From contig NC_079375.1 of the NCBI RefSeq assembly GCF_021018895.1, positions 5,677,060 to 5,741,059 on the forward strand: a stretch of 64,000 bases of DNA, written 5' to 3'. Positions within the stretch are counted from its first letter, which is position 1. Every line of letters begins with the position of its first letter. The stretch comes from Seriola aureovittata (Eukaryota > Chordata > Actinopteri > Carangiformes > Carangidae). This document shows, piece after piece, positions 48,452 through 59,511 of this stretch. The notes beneath the pieces are model-generated. The model was not told where the DNA came from, searched no databases, and saw nothing but the letters and a program-made list of their open reading frames with translations. The position numbers and the translations under genes were made by a program.

Positions 48452-49027
48452 AACTTACTCTGAAAAAACATATAAACGCAGCACTTTTGTTTTAGCTCCC
48501 ATTTTTTACGAGTTGAACTTAAAGATCCAAGAGTTTTTCTAAGCACACAAAAGGCTTCATTCTTTCAAATTTAATTCACAAATGTGTTTAAATCCAGGTT
48601 CATGCATATTAAGATACTGATTCACAGCATGATTATTGCACAGGCTGGTCACAATAAAAGGCCACTTTAAACTGTGCAGTTTTATTTTGAAAAAAAGACA
48701 TTTATTAGACACTGAACTGTGGGTTTCTTTGGGGGGGTGGGGGTGGGGGGGCATGGTTGTGGATCAGAAAACAAGTCAGTATATGATGTGACCACCATTT
48801 GCCTCATGCAGAGCAACAAATCTTCCAGCAATTGGAACATGCTGTCGTACACACAGATCCAGAGCATCTCCAACATGCAACATGCACAGTGGGTGACGTG
48901 CCTGGTGACTAAATCTAGGAACTGGAATGTTTTAACCTCTAGGAACTGTGTAGATCATGCTGCAACGAGAGATGATGGCGGAGGATGAATGGCGCGGCAA
49001 TGGGCCTCAGGATCTCGTCATGGCATA

Positions 49028-49029
<2 letters not shown>

Positions 49030-49075
<46 letters not shown>

Positions 49076-49079
49076 TGTG
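49030..49079. repeat. (GT)n microsatellite
   Basis: About 25 GT units with one TA interruption, inside the deleted Tc1-like element. Confidence 0.95.
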
Positions 49080-49205
49080 CATCTTTTATGTTTATAGAAA
49101 AAATCTTAAACACAAAAGTGACATGCTGCTCACTGTGGGGAGTGTAATCATCATGCAGATCTGGTAGCAGGAGTCAGAAGAGAAGAAGCCTGTCGATCTC
49201 AAAGC

Positions 49206-49239
<34 letters not shown>
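49206..49239. repeat. (GT)n microsatellite
   Basis: About 17 GT units directly after the left arm of the 86-bp inverted repeat. The 40 bases that follow (ATCTTTTATGTTTATAGAAA) repeat those at 49080. Confidence 0.95.
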
Positions 49240-49245
<6 letters not shown>

Positions 49246-50235
49246 CTTTTATGTTTATAGAAAAAATCCTAAAAACAAAAGTGTTGCGTTTATGTTTTTG
49301 TTCTGAACAGTTTCAGAACAATAATTCAAAATGCATTAAGACTATGTCCAAACACATTTCACTTTACCTTCAAACTACCCTGCCAACAGGGCTGAAGACT
49401 GGATTTCAAAAAGGTGTGTTGTTGTTGTATTTTTGAGTTTTTGTTCTGCATGAAAAGCTGCTTTTCTTATCAGCTCAGTGTGAAATTCAACATTGTGTGA
49501 AAATGGAGTAATGTTCCTGCTAGTCTGTTGGATGGACACAAGCTAACACCAACATATAAGGCCTAAAAAAAAGAAAAAATAATGCAATCAGAAATGCAAG
49601 AACCCACAAAAGCTCACCAGATGTGCTGTTGTAATGTCAGACTGGTAGTTAGTGGTTTTCTCTTTAAGGCCCCATTTTTTAGCCTGCATTTGTTGATATT
49701 TTGGCAAATTGGCATCATTAAATAAGTATGCCAACTTAATTATTAGCACTTTGTGTTTGCAATGTACCCACGAATGTGCAGATAACTCTCACTGGATTAC
49801 TGCGACACTGAAGAAAACTTAAAAACGTGATGAATCTCAGGCAGGTTCTGAGTCTGTTTTTTAAATTCTCTTCTGACTTTGTCCTGCTATGTCCAGTTCC
49901 ATTATCGACCACGTCCTGTAATATCTGGATGGTTAAAATGCAACCTGTAACAACGAGCTAAATTCCATCTGAATGGGCTTAAGTTCCTAAAACTCCCAAG
50001 TATACTTTAAATATGCTTGTATTATACATATAAAATACATATTCAGAAAACTGGACAAGTTTGTTCAATTTGTGGCAATTTTTAAATGAAATTAAAAATG
50101 AAGTATTTTGGAGCTGAAAACCTGAAACACACTTGATTAGATTTTCATATTTGTAGGAAATGATTAAAGTGGCTAATTCCTGGCAGGCATTCTCCTCATG
50201 TCATTACCTCTTGTCCCTTCAACCGTGAAGGTTAA

Positions 50236-50237
<2 letters not shown>

Positions 50238-50299
<62 letters not shown>
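50238..50299. repeat. (CA)n microsatellite
   Basis: About 31 uninterrupted CA units. Confidence 0.95.
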
Positions 50300-50301
<2 letters not shown>

Positions 50302-50395
50302 CAGGGTGTGTGTTTTCCCATCTACACAGGAACTCCTTCACATGCACGCACACAAGACCTCTCTTCTGACTCTTGCTACCATTTCTGCATGGTAA

Positions 50396-50396
<1 letters not shown>

Positions 50397-50451
<55 letters not shown>
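50397..50451. repeat. (CA)n microsatellite
   Basis: About 27 CA units running directly into the right arm of the inverted repeat. Confidence 0.95.
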
Positions 50452-50453
<2 letters not shown>

Positions 50454-50523
50454 TGAGATCGACAGGCTTCTTCTCTTCTGACTCCTGCTACCAGATCTGC
50501 ATGATGATTACACTCCCCACAGT

Positions 50524-50562
50524 GAGCAGCATGTCAACGCTCTGCGTGTTGACATGCTGCTC
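50524..50562. repeat. 15-bp perfect hairpin at the end of the inverted repeat
   Basis: GAGCAGCATGTCAAC (50524-50538) and its exact reverse complement (50548-50562) flank a 9-base loop. Confidence 0.8.
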
Positions 50563-53500
50563 ATTCATCCAGAGGCCTCATCAAATGAAGACGGGAGAAT
50601 CTGATACTTGGGTCTGTCTGCTGCACACACCACAGTGTGGCTACAACTGCTTCATACTATTGATGCAAAGCACCATGGGAGGCCACACACACAGCTGAAA
50701 TCTGCCAAGTGTCCTCTCTTGTGTCTGTATGCAGCTCCCATCGTGTGGGATGGAGACTAATGACGGGGAAGACATTTATGACTTCATGTGTTCATGCCAT
50801 CCGAGGACTTAACATGTATATTTCCAGTGTAACTGATCATGACTGTAATTTCCACACTCAGTGAATATTAAATGTTAAGCTGTGGGGCAAAAATGTTCAC
50901 ATTTACTGCATTAAATGAGATGTATTTACCTTGATTGATTGGCTTTAGGTGGTAATGGGCAGCCATCAGTATTTGCTTGCTTGTCAGACTCTTTAGTATT
51001 TAAGCACCTAGAAAAAAAATATGAATCAATGACATGAATGTTAATATTGGATTTTTCTTTTTTTTTAGATGGACCTGTCAGTGATGGAGCTTTTCTTTTG
51101 GAATAGAGTTGTGAAAGTCTCCTGGATAACTGAATAATACTACAGGTATTTTATGACCAATAGTTTAAATATTTCAAATCATGTTTTTCTGTCGGTTTGG
51201 TGTGGCAGATGCTTCCAAATACCACGATACCCATGAGCCTCATCACCACGGGGAAAAGACCAGTAAAGGGCTCGAATCAGAGCTGAAATAACTTGTCATT
51301 GCCGTTGGGGCCTAAACACATCATCGAAGTCATCCAAAACTGACTGTGGCATTGCAATGGCTTGGCAGTCGTACTTGAGCAGATTATTGGAAATATTTAA
51401 AGACATCCACATGAACAGGATTAGGATGAAATAAGTGATAGTTATAGAACACTAAGTAAACACTAATCATCTGGAAAAGATCTGTCACTGACTTGAAATG
51501 AAGCAACAGTCCAAACACAAGAGTTATACTGGCACTATATTGATATGAACAATAAGACTATAATCTACTGTATATTGAATGCAGTGCTGTCAGATGTGAC
51601 ATTTGGAATCTGCAAGATGTAACAGTGGAGTAATATCTCTGCTGGATGTTTGACAGGTTCGGACCGCTCCAGGCTTCTGTATAAAGAATTTGATATTACA
51701 GGCATTTAACTTGAATGCAATTTGCAAATTTGAATATTCATTTTCTGAATGGATTATTAAAGACTAAATTGACCCTGACTAAACTCACCCCGAGTCTTTG
51801 AAATTCATGGTCTCAGTTCTCTGTTTAATAAATGGTAATTTAATGCTCAGCGTAGCTCCACTCTCCGTCTTTGCTAACTGAAACTTACTTCAGCGTGAAA
51901 TCTGGTGACCTCTGATTCATTAGCTGAACCTCCATTCATGTGTGTGTGTGTGCGTCATTAAATGCCCTCAGTGTAATTTCTGTTGCTTCCAGGAATGATG
52001 CTGTATAATAAAATGACTCACTGTTTCTCTATTTTATTTTAATGTGAGATAAAATATGTTTTCCTCTCTTATTTATTCCTCTTTATCCACTTTTTCAAGG
52101 GGGCAATAGCATGTGTGTATTGAATGAAACATTCAAATATGCTTTTTCTAATGCTTCATTCAATTACATACATGTAAAGCAGACCAGTTTGGTGCTGGCT
52201 GCCCTGCTGCACTTGAGGAAAGGGAGTCAATAGGACTCTAGGGTCCTTTTTTTACTGTGTTTCTATTGTCACAATCACAGGTTGCTAATTGGACTAATCA
52301 GACTAATTGATTCTTTGCCAAACGTCAAGAATGTGGGTCTTACCTGTAGGAGAGCAGATGCCAGAGAGAAGAGGAGGAGGAGGAGGAGGAAGGAGAAAGA
52401 AACATGAGAGTTGTCTTGTTTGTTGAGACCTTGAATTATTTTGGTGTAGGTTCAAGTATATGTCAGTGATTGTATGTTGTGGCCTGTTAGTACCTGATAT
52501 GACCACAAGACTTAGTGGTAATTAAATCTCCCTTATCACTACTACCTTTCTCTGATGTGGAGCAGCTCCAAATGTTAACAATGTCATGACTGATCCAAAC
52601 TGCAGTTTAGATTACAGTTGTAGATGTCAGAGCCACATATTGTTCATCACAGCACGTTGATTGAAAGAACTGAATTGCTTCCTTTTAGAATTATTATTTA
52701 CTTGTCTTCGCTGTTTTTCCTCGGTTTGTTTATGTTCAGGGACATAATACTCAGAATACAAAGAGGCATTATATCAGATTAAATACACCATCACACAGTC
52801 TGTTCTGGACTTTCCTGACACACACTGAGACATGACAACTGAATAAATCATATAAATTAAAATTTCATTCTATATGAATTCTGTATTGTGTAACTGATTC
52901 ATTTTTTATCATATAATCACATACCGGTGTGTTGTTTACTTCATGCACCGGACTTTAAATTCTTGTCTGTTTCTCTGCAGTGATTTGATGGTTAGGAAGG
53001 AATGACGGAAGGAAGGAAGCTGTCATTCCAAAGACAATAGTTTGCAGTAAACAAAACAAGTAAACAAAATACAACAAAAAGCCAAATAATATAACCAATG
53101 ACAGAATAAAATGACAATAGAGATTTTAAGTCACACCATAAGCTTTAACACTAATAACTCATAAGCTGAAGTCAGAATGTTTTTTGTCTATAGGACAACA
53201 TGTAAACCAGAAGTCTAAGTGTAGAAAACTATTTGGAGTTACAATCAGCTGTTTTCTGCACCTCCTGACGCTGCAGCTTCGCGGGCGTATGGATTATTAA
53301 CTTGAGAACAGTGTAGACGTTTCCTGTTACACTCTAAACACTGGTAGAAGCTTTTATCCACAGAAACTATCAATGAGAGCATCAGCAGCTGTTTGTTACT
53401 CTCTTGTTTTGGATTGCAGAGCTCACAAACGTCTGCTGGCTGCAGCGCTGACACAAATCGCTGATAGGAGGCAAAATGTCAGATCAATGCTAACATTTCT

Positions 53501-55328
53501 CCCAACAAGCCTGAGGGTGCGGCTGCCTCCTTAAAGGGCAAATGAAAGAGGAGATTAGCATAATGTGTCAAGAATCAGCTCAGCTATTAGTCGCCACATT
53601 TCTCCTGCACACTGTCTGCAGTGAATGAATTCAGTGCATAAAATAACACGGGGAAAAACACGTCCTCCTAAACATGGGGCTTCAAGGCTGAATGGTTGCT
53701 TCGCTTTTGTTTTATTTTGTTTTTTAAAAACACTGGGAGCAGTTAAACCTCATCAGAAATCATTAAATAAATTCTGCAGATCGTTGCAGCATCTGCTAAC
53801 ACAGCATGCTTGGATAGATCAGTGAGCTTCCTGCTCCGCAGGGAGACTGTCGAATAAAAGCAGGAGGAACGGCACATTGTGATTTTACATGCTCAGTTAA
53901 GTTTGTCCACCGTGTCGGTTTCGAGCTTCGCTGTCTTGCCTGATTACTCCCAACAAGTTCCACCTCTCCAGTCATTTACTGTCAACAAGTTCCTGTGGAA
54001 AAATATCCCATGCTTTGATTTCTGCAGTCGTTTGCATAATAGCTACCTCTCTGTCACTATCAGCCACTGGAGAAAAGCCAGTTTCTTTTGCTCTTTCCTC
54101 TTTCCTGTGATTTCTGTCTGTCTGATTTGCTCTCTCCTGAAACAAATAAGAAATGGAGGCTGAAACCTGTTGCCTGTGAAGATGGAGGAGGCGTGCTGGC
54201 AGAGAACCTGGAGATGTTTGTGTTGGTTGAGCTGCTTTGGAAGGAAAGGACAATTTTTTCTCCATGTTTCCATCACTAATCACTGTAATCACAATGACTG
54301 AATCCTTCCAGAGAGAAACACAACAACAGTCCTGGAAATCACAGCCATGTGAATTAAAGTGGGGGAATCCTTGTGCTCCGTGTAGTGCAAGTTAACAGGT
54401 TTAACTGTGGAGCTGAGAATAATGCTGGGATGCTGCAGGATTGAAAGAGGAAAATGAAAAGAAAAGCAGAGATGCTGAGAGAGAGAGAGAGAGAGGCAGT
54501 CACTCTGAGTCATGTACATTTCCAGAAACTGTTTCCAGTAATCGTTTCCATTGTAGATGGTGGTGTAATTGTGCTGCTGTTTGCTGCTGATAAACCTTTG
54601 GAAGAGTCCGGTCTCCACTGGATTCTATCAGGAGGCCGTCAGACAGGAAGTGTTGGCCCAAACAGGCAGCCAGGAGCTTTTGTTGGTAGCAGTAGTTTTT
54701 CCTCTTTGTCTCTGCACCAACAAGATGATGCAGCATGTGAAGAGAAGACAGAAGCAGCAGACATAAACAGATACCAACACCTCAGTGTCATCATATGTAC
54801 ATGCTGCTCACTGGACTCTGTTATCTGCAGCAGCTCAGTCTACAGCGAGTGCACAGACTCTAAGTTTAGATGGTCCCAGTGGAAATAAAACCACTGACCG
54901 TGGAGGAGAGGCTCCACCCGCTGAGCTTCACAGGACTTCTGTGTCTGTTTCTCTGCTGTTTGTGGCTCCTTCAAAAACTTTTCTGACAGTTTGATTTCTG
55001 GCGACTTAAAAAGTTTCACCAACTGAAGGGCTGAATGGAGGCAAAGAGGGAAATAATCCAGATATTTGACAAAAATTGGGATTTTTATTATCTATAAAAC
55101 TACAATATAAAGTGTGTGGTACTTAAATTTGAGTCCTTGTGGTTGAGGGGAGCAAAAACAAGTCCTCTAAAGCTGTATGAATCAATATTTTTATATAGAT
55201 AATGAATCAATAGCTACATGTAATGTGAAAGGTGAGAACGATCATCACAATCAGTTTGTCTCTTAGCTCTTTGTTGCTTGTTGCTGTCTTTAACCAATGA
55301 CAGACAGGTCTGTTGTCAATGTGTGTGC

Positions 55329-55330
<2 letters not shown>
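50563..55330. other. Gene-free region
   Basis: No exon with family resemblance. The longest open frame (54454-54888) has low-complexity runs and no motif. A short GAG/GGA tract lies at 52380-52391. The block AAGGGCAAATGAAAGAGGAG around 53530-53580 looks unique and homogeneous, but conservation cannot be judged here. Confidence 0.4.

Positions 55331-55391
<61 letters not shown>
55331..55391. repeat. (GA)n microsatellite
   Basis: About 30 GA units. The flank at 55392-55450 (GCTGAGCACAGCTCTACAAT) is related to the transposon-like insertion in intron 12 of copy B. Confidence 0.95.
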
Positions 55392-55392
<1 letters not shown>

Positions 55393-56201
55393 AGGGCACG
55401 GAGAGGTCGAGCGAATCACTGCGCTGAGCACAGCTCTACAATGAAATAAGGTTTTAACCATTTTCTGTTCATTATGAAATTGATTGATGAGGCTGTGTCA
55501 GAGGACGTCAGTAGAGCAGGCGGCCCTTCAATGCGTTCATGTAACGCGTGTGTTCGCGTAAGTGTGTGTTCTGTAAGAATAAATAAAATAAAAAGACAGT
55601 TTGAGTGAGCGGGGGGTGTAAAAATATAAACTATATATACATATAAAACAACAAATTTAAAGAGCAAAATAACACAAATGAAATGAGTGGGCAATTAAAT
55701 AAATATCCGATGTGCCACGTTCACACTTCTAAAAGAAAGCGGCCACTCGTGGTCCAGACCACCTCTGAATGTGGTCTGAGGGATCGGATCTCAAATGCGT
55801 CCTCAATGCTTCTTGGGTGCGTTTATGCCTGAACTTAGAGCTGTCCACTTGTGACCTGATCACCTGTGACAGGTGTTAGTACCAGGCCTGAACAGGGCCT
55901 TTGTGTTGGTCTCATGGCTCACCACTTGCACAACAGCATTGTTTCCATTCATAACAGGCAGCTGATAAATACACTGACCAGCACCAAACAACAGACAGAC
56001 AAAGTTAGTGACTCTACTGATGAACATAGTGGTGCTTTAAGCTGCTTAAAAAAACAGAGCCAAGAGGAGAGAGAGAGGGTTGGACTTGTGTTCGCCAGGT
56101 AACCAAAAAACATGACACACACACAAAATGCTAACATTGCTTTGTGGCTGCAGCAAGACAAATTAATGCAGGTTTGATTGAAAATTATCCTGAATTATGC
56201 A

Positions 56202-56226
56202 GTCTCTCTCTCTCTCTCTCTCTCTC
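56202..56226. repeat. (TC)n microsatellite
   Basis: Twelve TC units. Confidence 0.9.
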
Positions 56227-58056
56227 TGTGTCTTGGCCCATCAAAAACCAGCATGACCTGGCATAAACATGCTGCTTTTGAGCCATTTGGAAACACGGAA
56301 AACATTTCAGTCAGGTGGAAAGATAATTTCCTCATCAAACTGACCAGTAATGTCTGAAATCTGGCAAGAGAACGACAGAATAACACCTGCACGGTGCTAT
56401 CTTGTTCTCAGTTCTTTCTTTCATTTTATGTGGACATGACTGGCAGCATTTTAAAGGTGAAGGATGTGAACGCAGCTGTGGCTGAAATTTGTACTTGTGT
56501 GAAGTCAATAAGCAGTGTCCTAAAAATGAGGAGTGAAGCTGCATAACTTCCCCCAAATCCTTAAAATCCAGTATCACAGATTGTTTGGTTGAGGAGCGGG
56601 TTGGAGGATCTCCTCCTCTGATTTCATTTCAAGGGCAAATACTTCAACAACCTCCTTCATGTATTTGCTTTAAGCTTAATAAATTTAGTTTGTCCAATGC
56701 AGATGAAGTGAAAATGTTAATGATTAAAATGTTAATTGACTGGTATTTAATTCACCACCCTAAACCGAAACTTGCTCACAATGTCGTCCTCACCTTTTCA
56801 TGCATTTAGACACTTTTAAATCCAACACGCTTTAATCAGAGGCTTTGAGGAAAATCCCCCTCACCAAATAAATGTCTGCTCAGTTTACTCAGGCGTAGTG
56901 AAGAGGACAGAGCTGTTTGATGACTCTGTGGTTTGAAGCCATTTCGAATGAAGATTTATAATTATTCCACAGGACTGTCTGAGAGTCTCTCAGGAATTAT
57001 GTGAGAACAGACCCTGAAAGGTGGATAATAACACAAAGAAATAAAGTTTTCAGGGAATGTGATCTAAGAGGATTTACCCCACCGTGTTCAAGGATTTAAA
57101 GGGGATGATGCTCATAAAATGTGGGGAAATACTTTACATGTAAAATTAAAAACAGAGGGAAACAAGAGGGATTGTGAAGTGGTTCGCTGTAGCAAAGAGT
57201 GAAGCACGACGAGCCACACTTTTCATACCCAAAGGCAGTTTAATGTTTAATAATGTATAAGAGACGCTTGATAAGAAATACAGCATAAGACATTAAAAAC
57301 ACAAATTAAAAAAAGGATAAAAACAAATTAAAAATTAAATAGAGGGAATGAGATGTCATTTAAAATGAGGCTGGGGCTGAAAACCAAAAAGCTGCCTCAG
57401 GCTCTGAGGGAGCATCATGTTCACAGTGTTTAATAAAGGATGTTAAGTGTCATTGTCTATTTGTTACCAACTGTTTTGTGTCCTTGCTGTTGTTGTTGTG
57501 TTGGCATTGACATGAATAAATGGGGTCATAAAATTTGAATTTGTTGTTTCTTCAATAAAGCTGTATCAAAACACTGGCACAGACTTTATCTGAACCAAGA
57601 GAAACTGCCTGTGTCCTGCAGCTGTTCCTAATATTCTGCAACAACAGCCCTCAAAAGTTTCAATATATAATGTGTGTGAACTGCAGATTTCACATGGAGC
57701 TGCTTTGTTAAAGTCAGTGAATAATTTCAGAGGAGTGACTCTTCATGAGCCGATGCAGAGTGACCATTAACGGCTGATGTGGTCGTAGCTGATTGGATCA
57801 AAACGGCCACTCCTGCTGAGCAGAAGCTAATACAAGCCCATTAACATTGTCATTAAGGGTAATTAATGGCAACTCATGAACACTCTCGTCTCTTCTGGAA
57901 AATCAGTTTTACTGTCCTTATCTCTCATGGCTGGCTGATTGGTTATTTGCATGAATGAGCAAGTGCACAGGTGTTCCTAATAAAGTGCTCAGAGAGAGTA
58001 TGAGATAACTAACAGAGCTCCAAAAAGGACACATTACTGCGGCCCAGTCTGCAATT

Positions 58057-58057
<1 letters not shown>
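56227..58057. other. Gene-free region with a candidate homeodomain-site cluster at 57760-57900
   Basis: No exon is supported. 57760-57900 contains several ATTA/TAAT cores close together (CCATTAACGG, CCCATTAACATTGTCATTAA, GGTAATTAATGG) in otherwise non-repetitive DNA. It is a possible enhancer by composition only. Confidence 0.3.

Positions 58058-58124
<67 letters not shown>
58058..58124. repeat. (TCA)n microsatellite
   Basis: About 22 TCA units. In two minus-strand frames it reads poly-Asp and poly-Met, which are artefacts of the repeat. Confidence 0.95.
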
Positions 58125-58127
<3 letters not shown>

Positions 58128-58822
58128 CAGAAACAAACTGCACAGTTAACGTGACGTGATGACATGTGACAGGAAGGGATTTGCAGTTACAGGCACATCG
58201 TAACACAACCCACCTTACTGATAGTAACTGCGTTTCCATTAACCTGTTTAATGCACAATTTGACATTGCGAATTAGGAAACCAGTATTCCCATAAATGTA
58301 ATATATGTACATATATTGAATTCCCATATATGAAATATATGTAGGCCACATGTAAAATAAAAATGTATATGTAAAAATTATATATGAAAGCTATTAGAAA
58401 TTATAACAATCTCATACACTGACATATATATCTAGCCTATACAAATATATATTTATGTTTGTTATAGTGTAGACAGATGTCACATGAGCATATATCCATC
58501 CAGCCTGTCAGTATTTGTTATTATTATATACAGTAAAGTCCACAACTCTGAGACCACTTTCCCAGAATGTGAAGTTAGACATGTTTAAAATGAATAAAAT
58601 AAAAATGAAATTAATAAGAACATTTTTTATGTTGTTTTAATAAACTTGCATAAATAAATAAAATATATAATGTTAAGGTTAATGTTATATGCTTGAGCAT
58701 ATATGTTATGTAAAAATTAAACTCAGATATTTTTTATATATGTACATATACGAATTTTACTCTGGGCATTTCATATATGTTATTAACTTTTATCATCATA
58801 TGGATATACGTATATATGTGAT

Positions 58823-59458
58823 TGTTATGTGCCAGGCGAGGGCAGGCTGTTTGTTTTTGTTCTCTTCTTCTCCCTCTCTCTCTCTGTCGCTTCCTCACTT
58901 GGTTTCCCTCCAGGTGCTGATTGGTGATTGGGCCACCTGAGCAGACTAGGGGAGGATGGCTTACTGAGCTCCTGGCTGTCCCGGTGGCCAATCATCTGCC
59001 TCGAGTCCTCCAATAAAAGGGGAGCCTGACTGAGGAGCTCTCTCTCTCATTTTGCCGGATAGTCATCAGCCTGCCAGTTGTGTTCATGTATAAAGGGGAT
59101 GTACTGAAGGTATGTGGTGAGAGGAAGGAGGTAGGTAAGTTGGGGTACCCTGTACATCTCAACAGGCAGTTTTCCTTTGTCCTGAAACATGAGGTTAGTG
59201 GTGGGTGCCACCCGCTGTATTGTTTTGGAGGCTCTTGTCTTAGATTAGGTAGATAAGGTTTTCTTTTGTGTGTTTTTGTTTCAGTAGATGAATATAGCTT
59301 AGGCCTCATTTTGTTTTATTGAGTTCATTTCTTTGGCACCCATCTCCCCCACATTTGACTTCCTTGTTGAGACCTTCAGGGTGCAGTAAACTACCTTCTA
59401 GTGCTCATTGACTCATTACGGTTCCTGTCACCCCTAGCTCCAACTAAAGGACGTAACA
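58823..59458. mobile_element. Solo LTR of a retrovirus-like/Gypsy-type element, 636 bp
   Basis: The element begins TGTTATGTGCC and ends ACGTAACA, the TG...CA ends of an LTR with short inverted termini. It is flanked by a perfect 5-bp duplication GTGAT (58818-58822 and 59459-59463). Inside, CCAATAAAAGGGGAGCCTGA near 59010 could be the promoter and start region if the LTR runs left to right. No gag, pol or env sequence adjoins it, so it is a recombination product or remnant. The superfamily is not decided. Confidence 0.85.
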
Positions 59459-59485
59459 GTGATAATAATATTTAATATCTATATG

Positions 59486-59511
59486 TAATAATAATAATAA
59501 TAATAATAATA
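59486..59511. repeat. (ATA)n microsatellite
   Basis: About nine ATA units, just right of the solo LTR. Confidence 0.85.

Larger units (their letters stand above)
48452..49311 (-). mobile_element. Second Tc1-like element, internally deleted and invaded by GT repeats
   Basis: The left end (CATATAAACGCAGCACTTTT) and the right end (AAAAGTGTTGCGTTTATGTT) are inverted repeats. On the minus strand two transposase shreds survive. HVGDALDLCVRQHVP continues to ALHEANGGH, the Tc1-type C-terminus, near 48780-48880. A stretch around 48975-49015 encodes the DEILRPIAAPF-like block. The rest is lost, and (GT)n tracts interrupt the right part. The family is distinct from the 17-18 kb element. Confidence 0.75.
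49119..50536. repeat. Perfect 86-bp inverted repeat, arms 49119-49204 and 50451-50536
   Basis: The left arm, from TGACATGCTGCTCACTGTGG to GTCGATCTCAAAG, equals the reverse complement of the right arm at all 86 positions. Each arm is continued outward by a dinucleotide tract ((GT)n after the left arm, (CA)n before the right arm). A third, diverged copy of part of the unit (TCTTCTGACTCTTGCTACC) is at 50362-50400. Confidence 0.9.

Noticed and set aside
54454..54888. 144-codon plus-strand open frame
   Set aside because: Starts in a GA-rich tract, has low-complexity runs and no recognisable motif. Likely chance in GC-richer non-coding DNA.
57918..58266. Poly-Met and poly-Asp open frames on the minus strand
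   Set aside because: Both are products of the (TCA)n microsatellite at 58058-58124.
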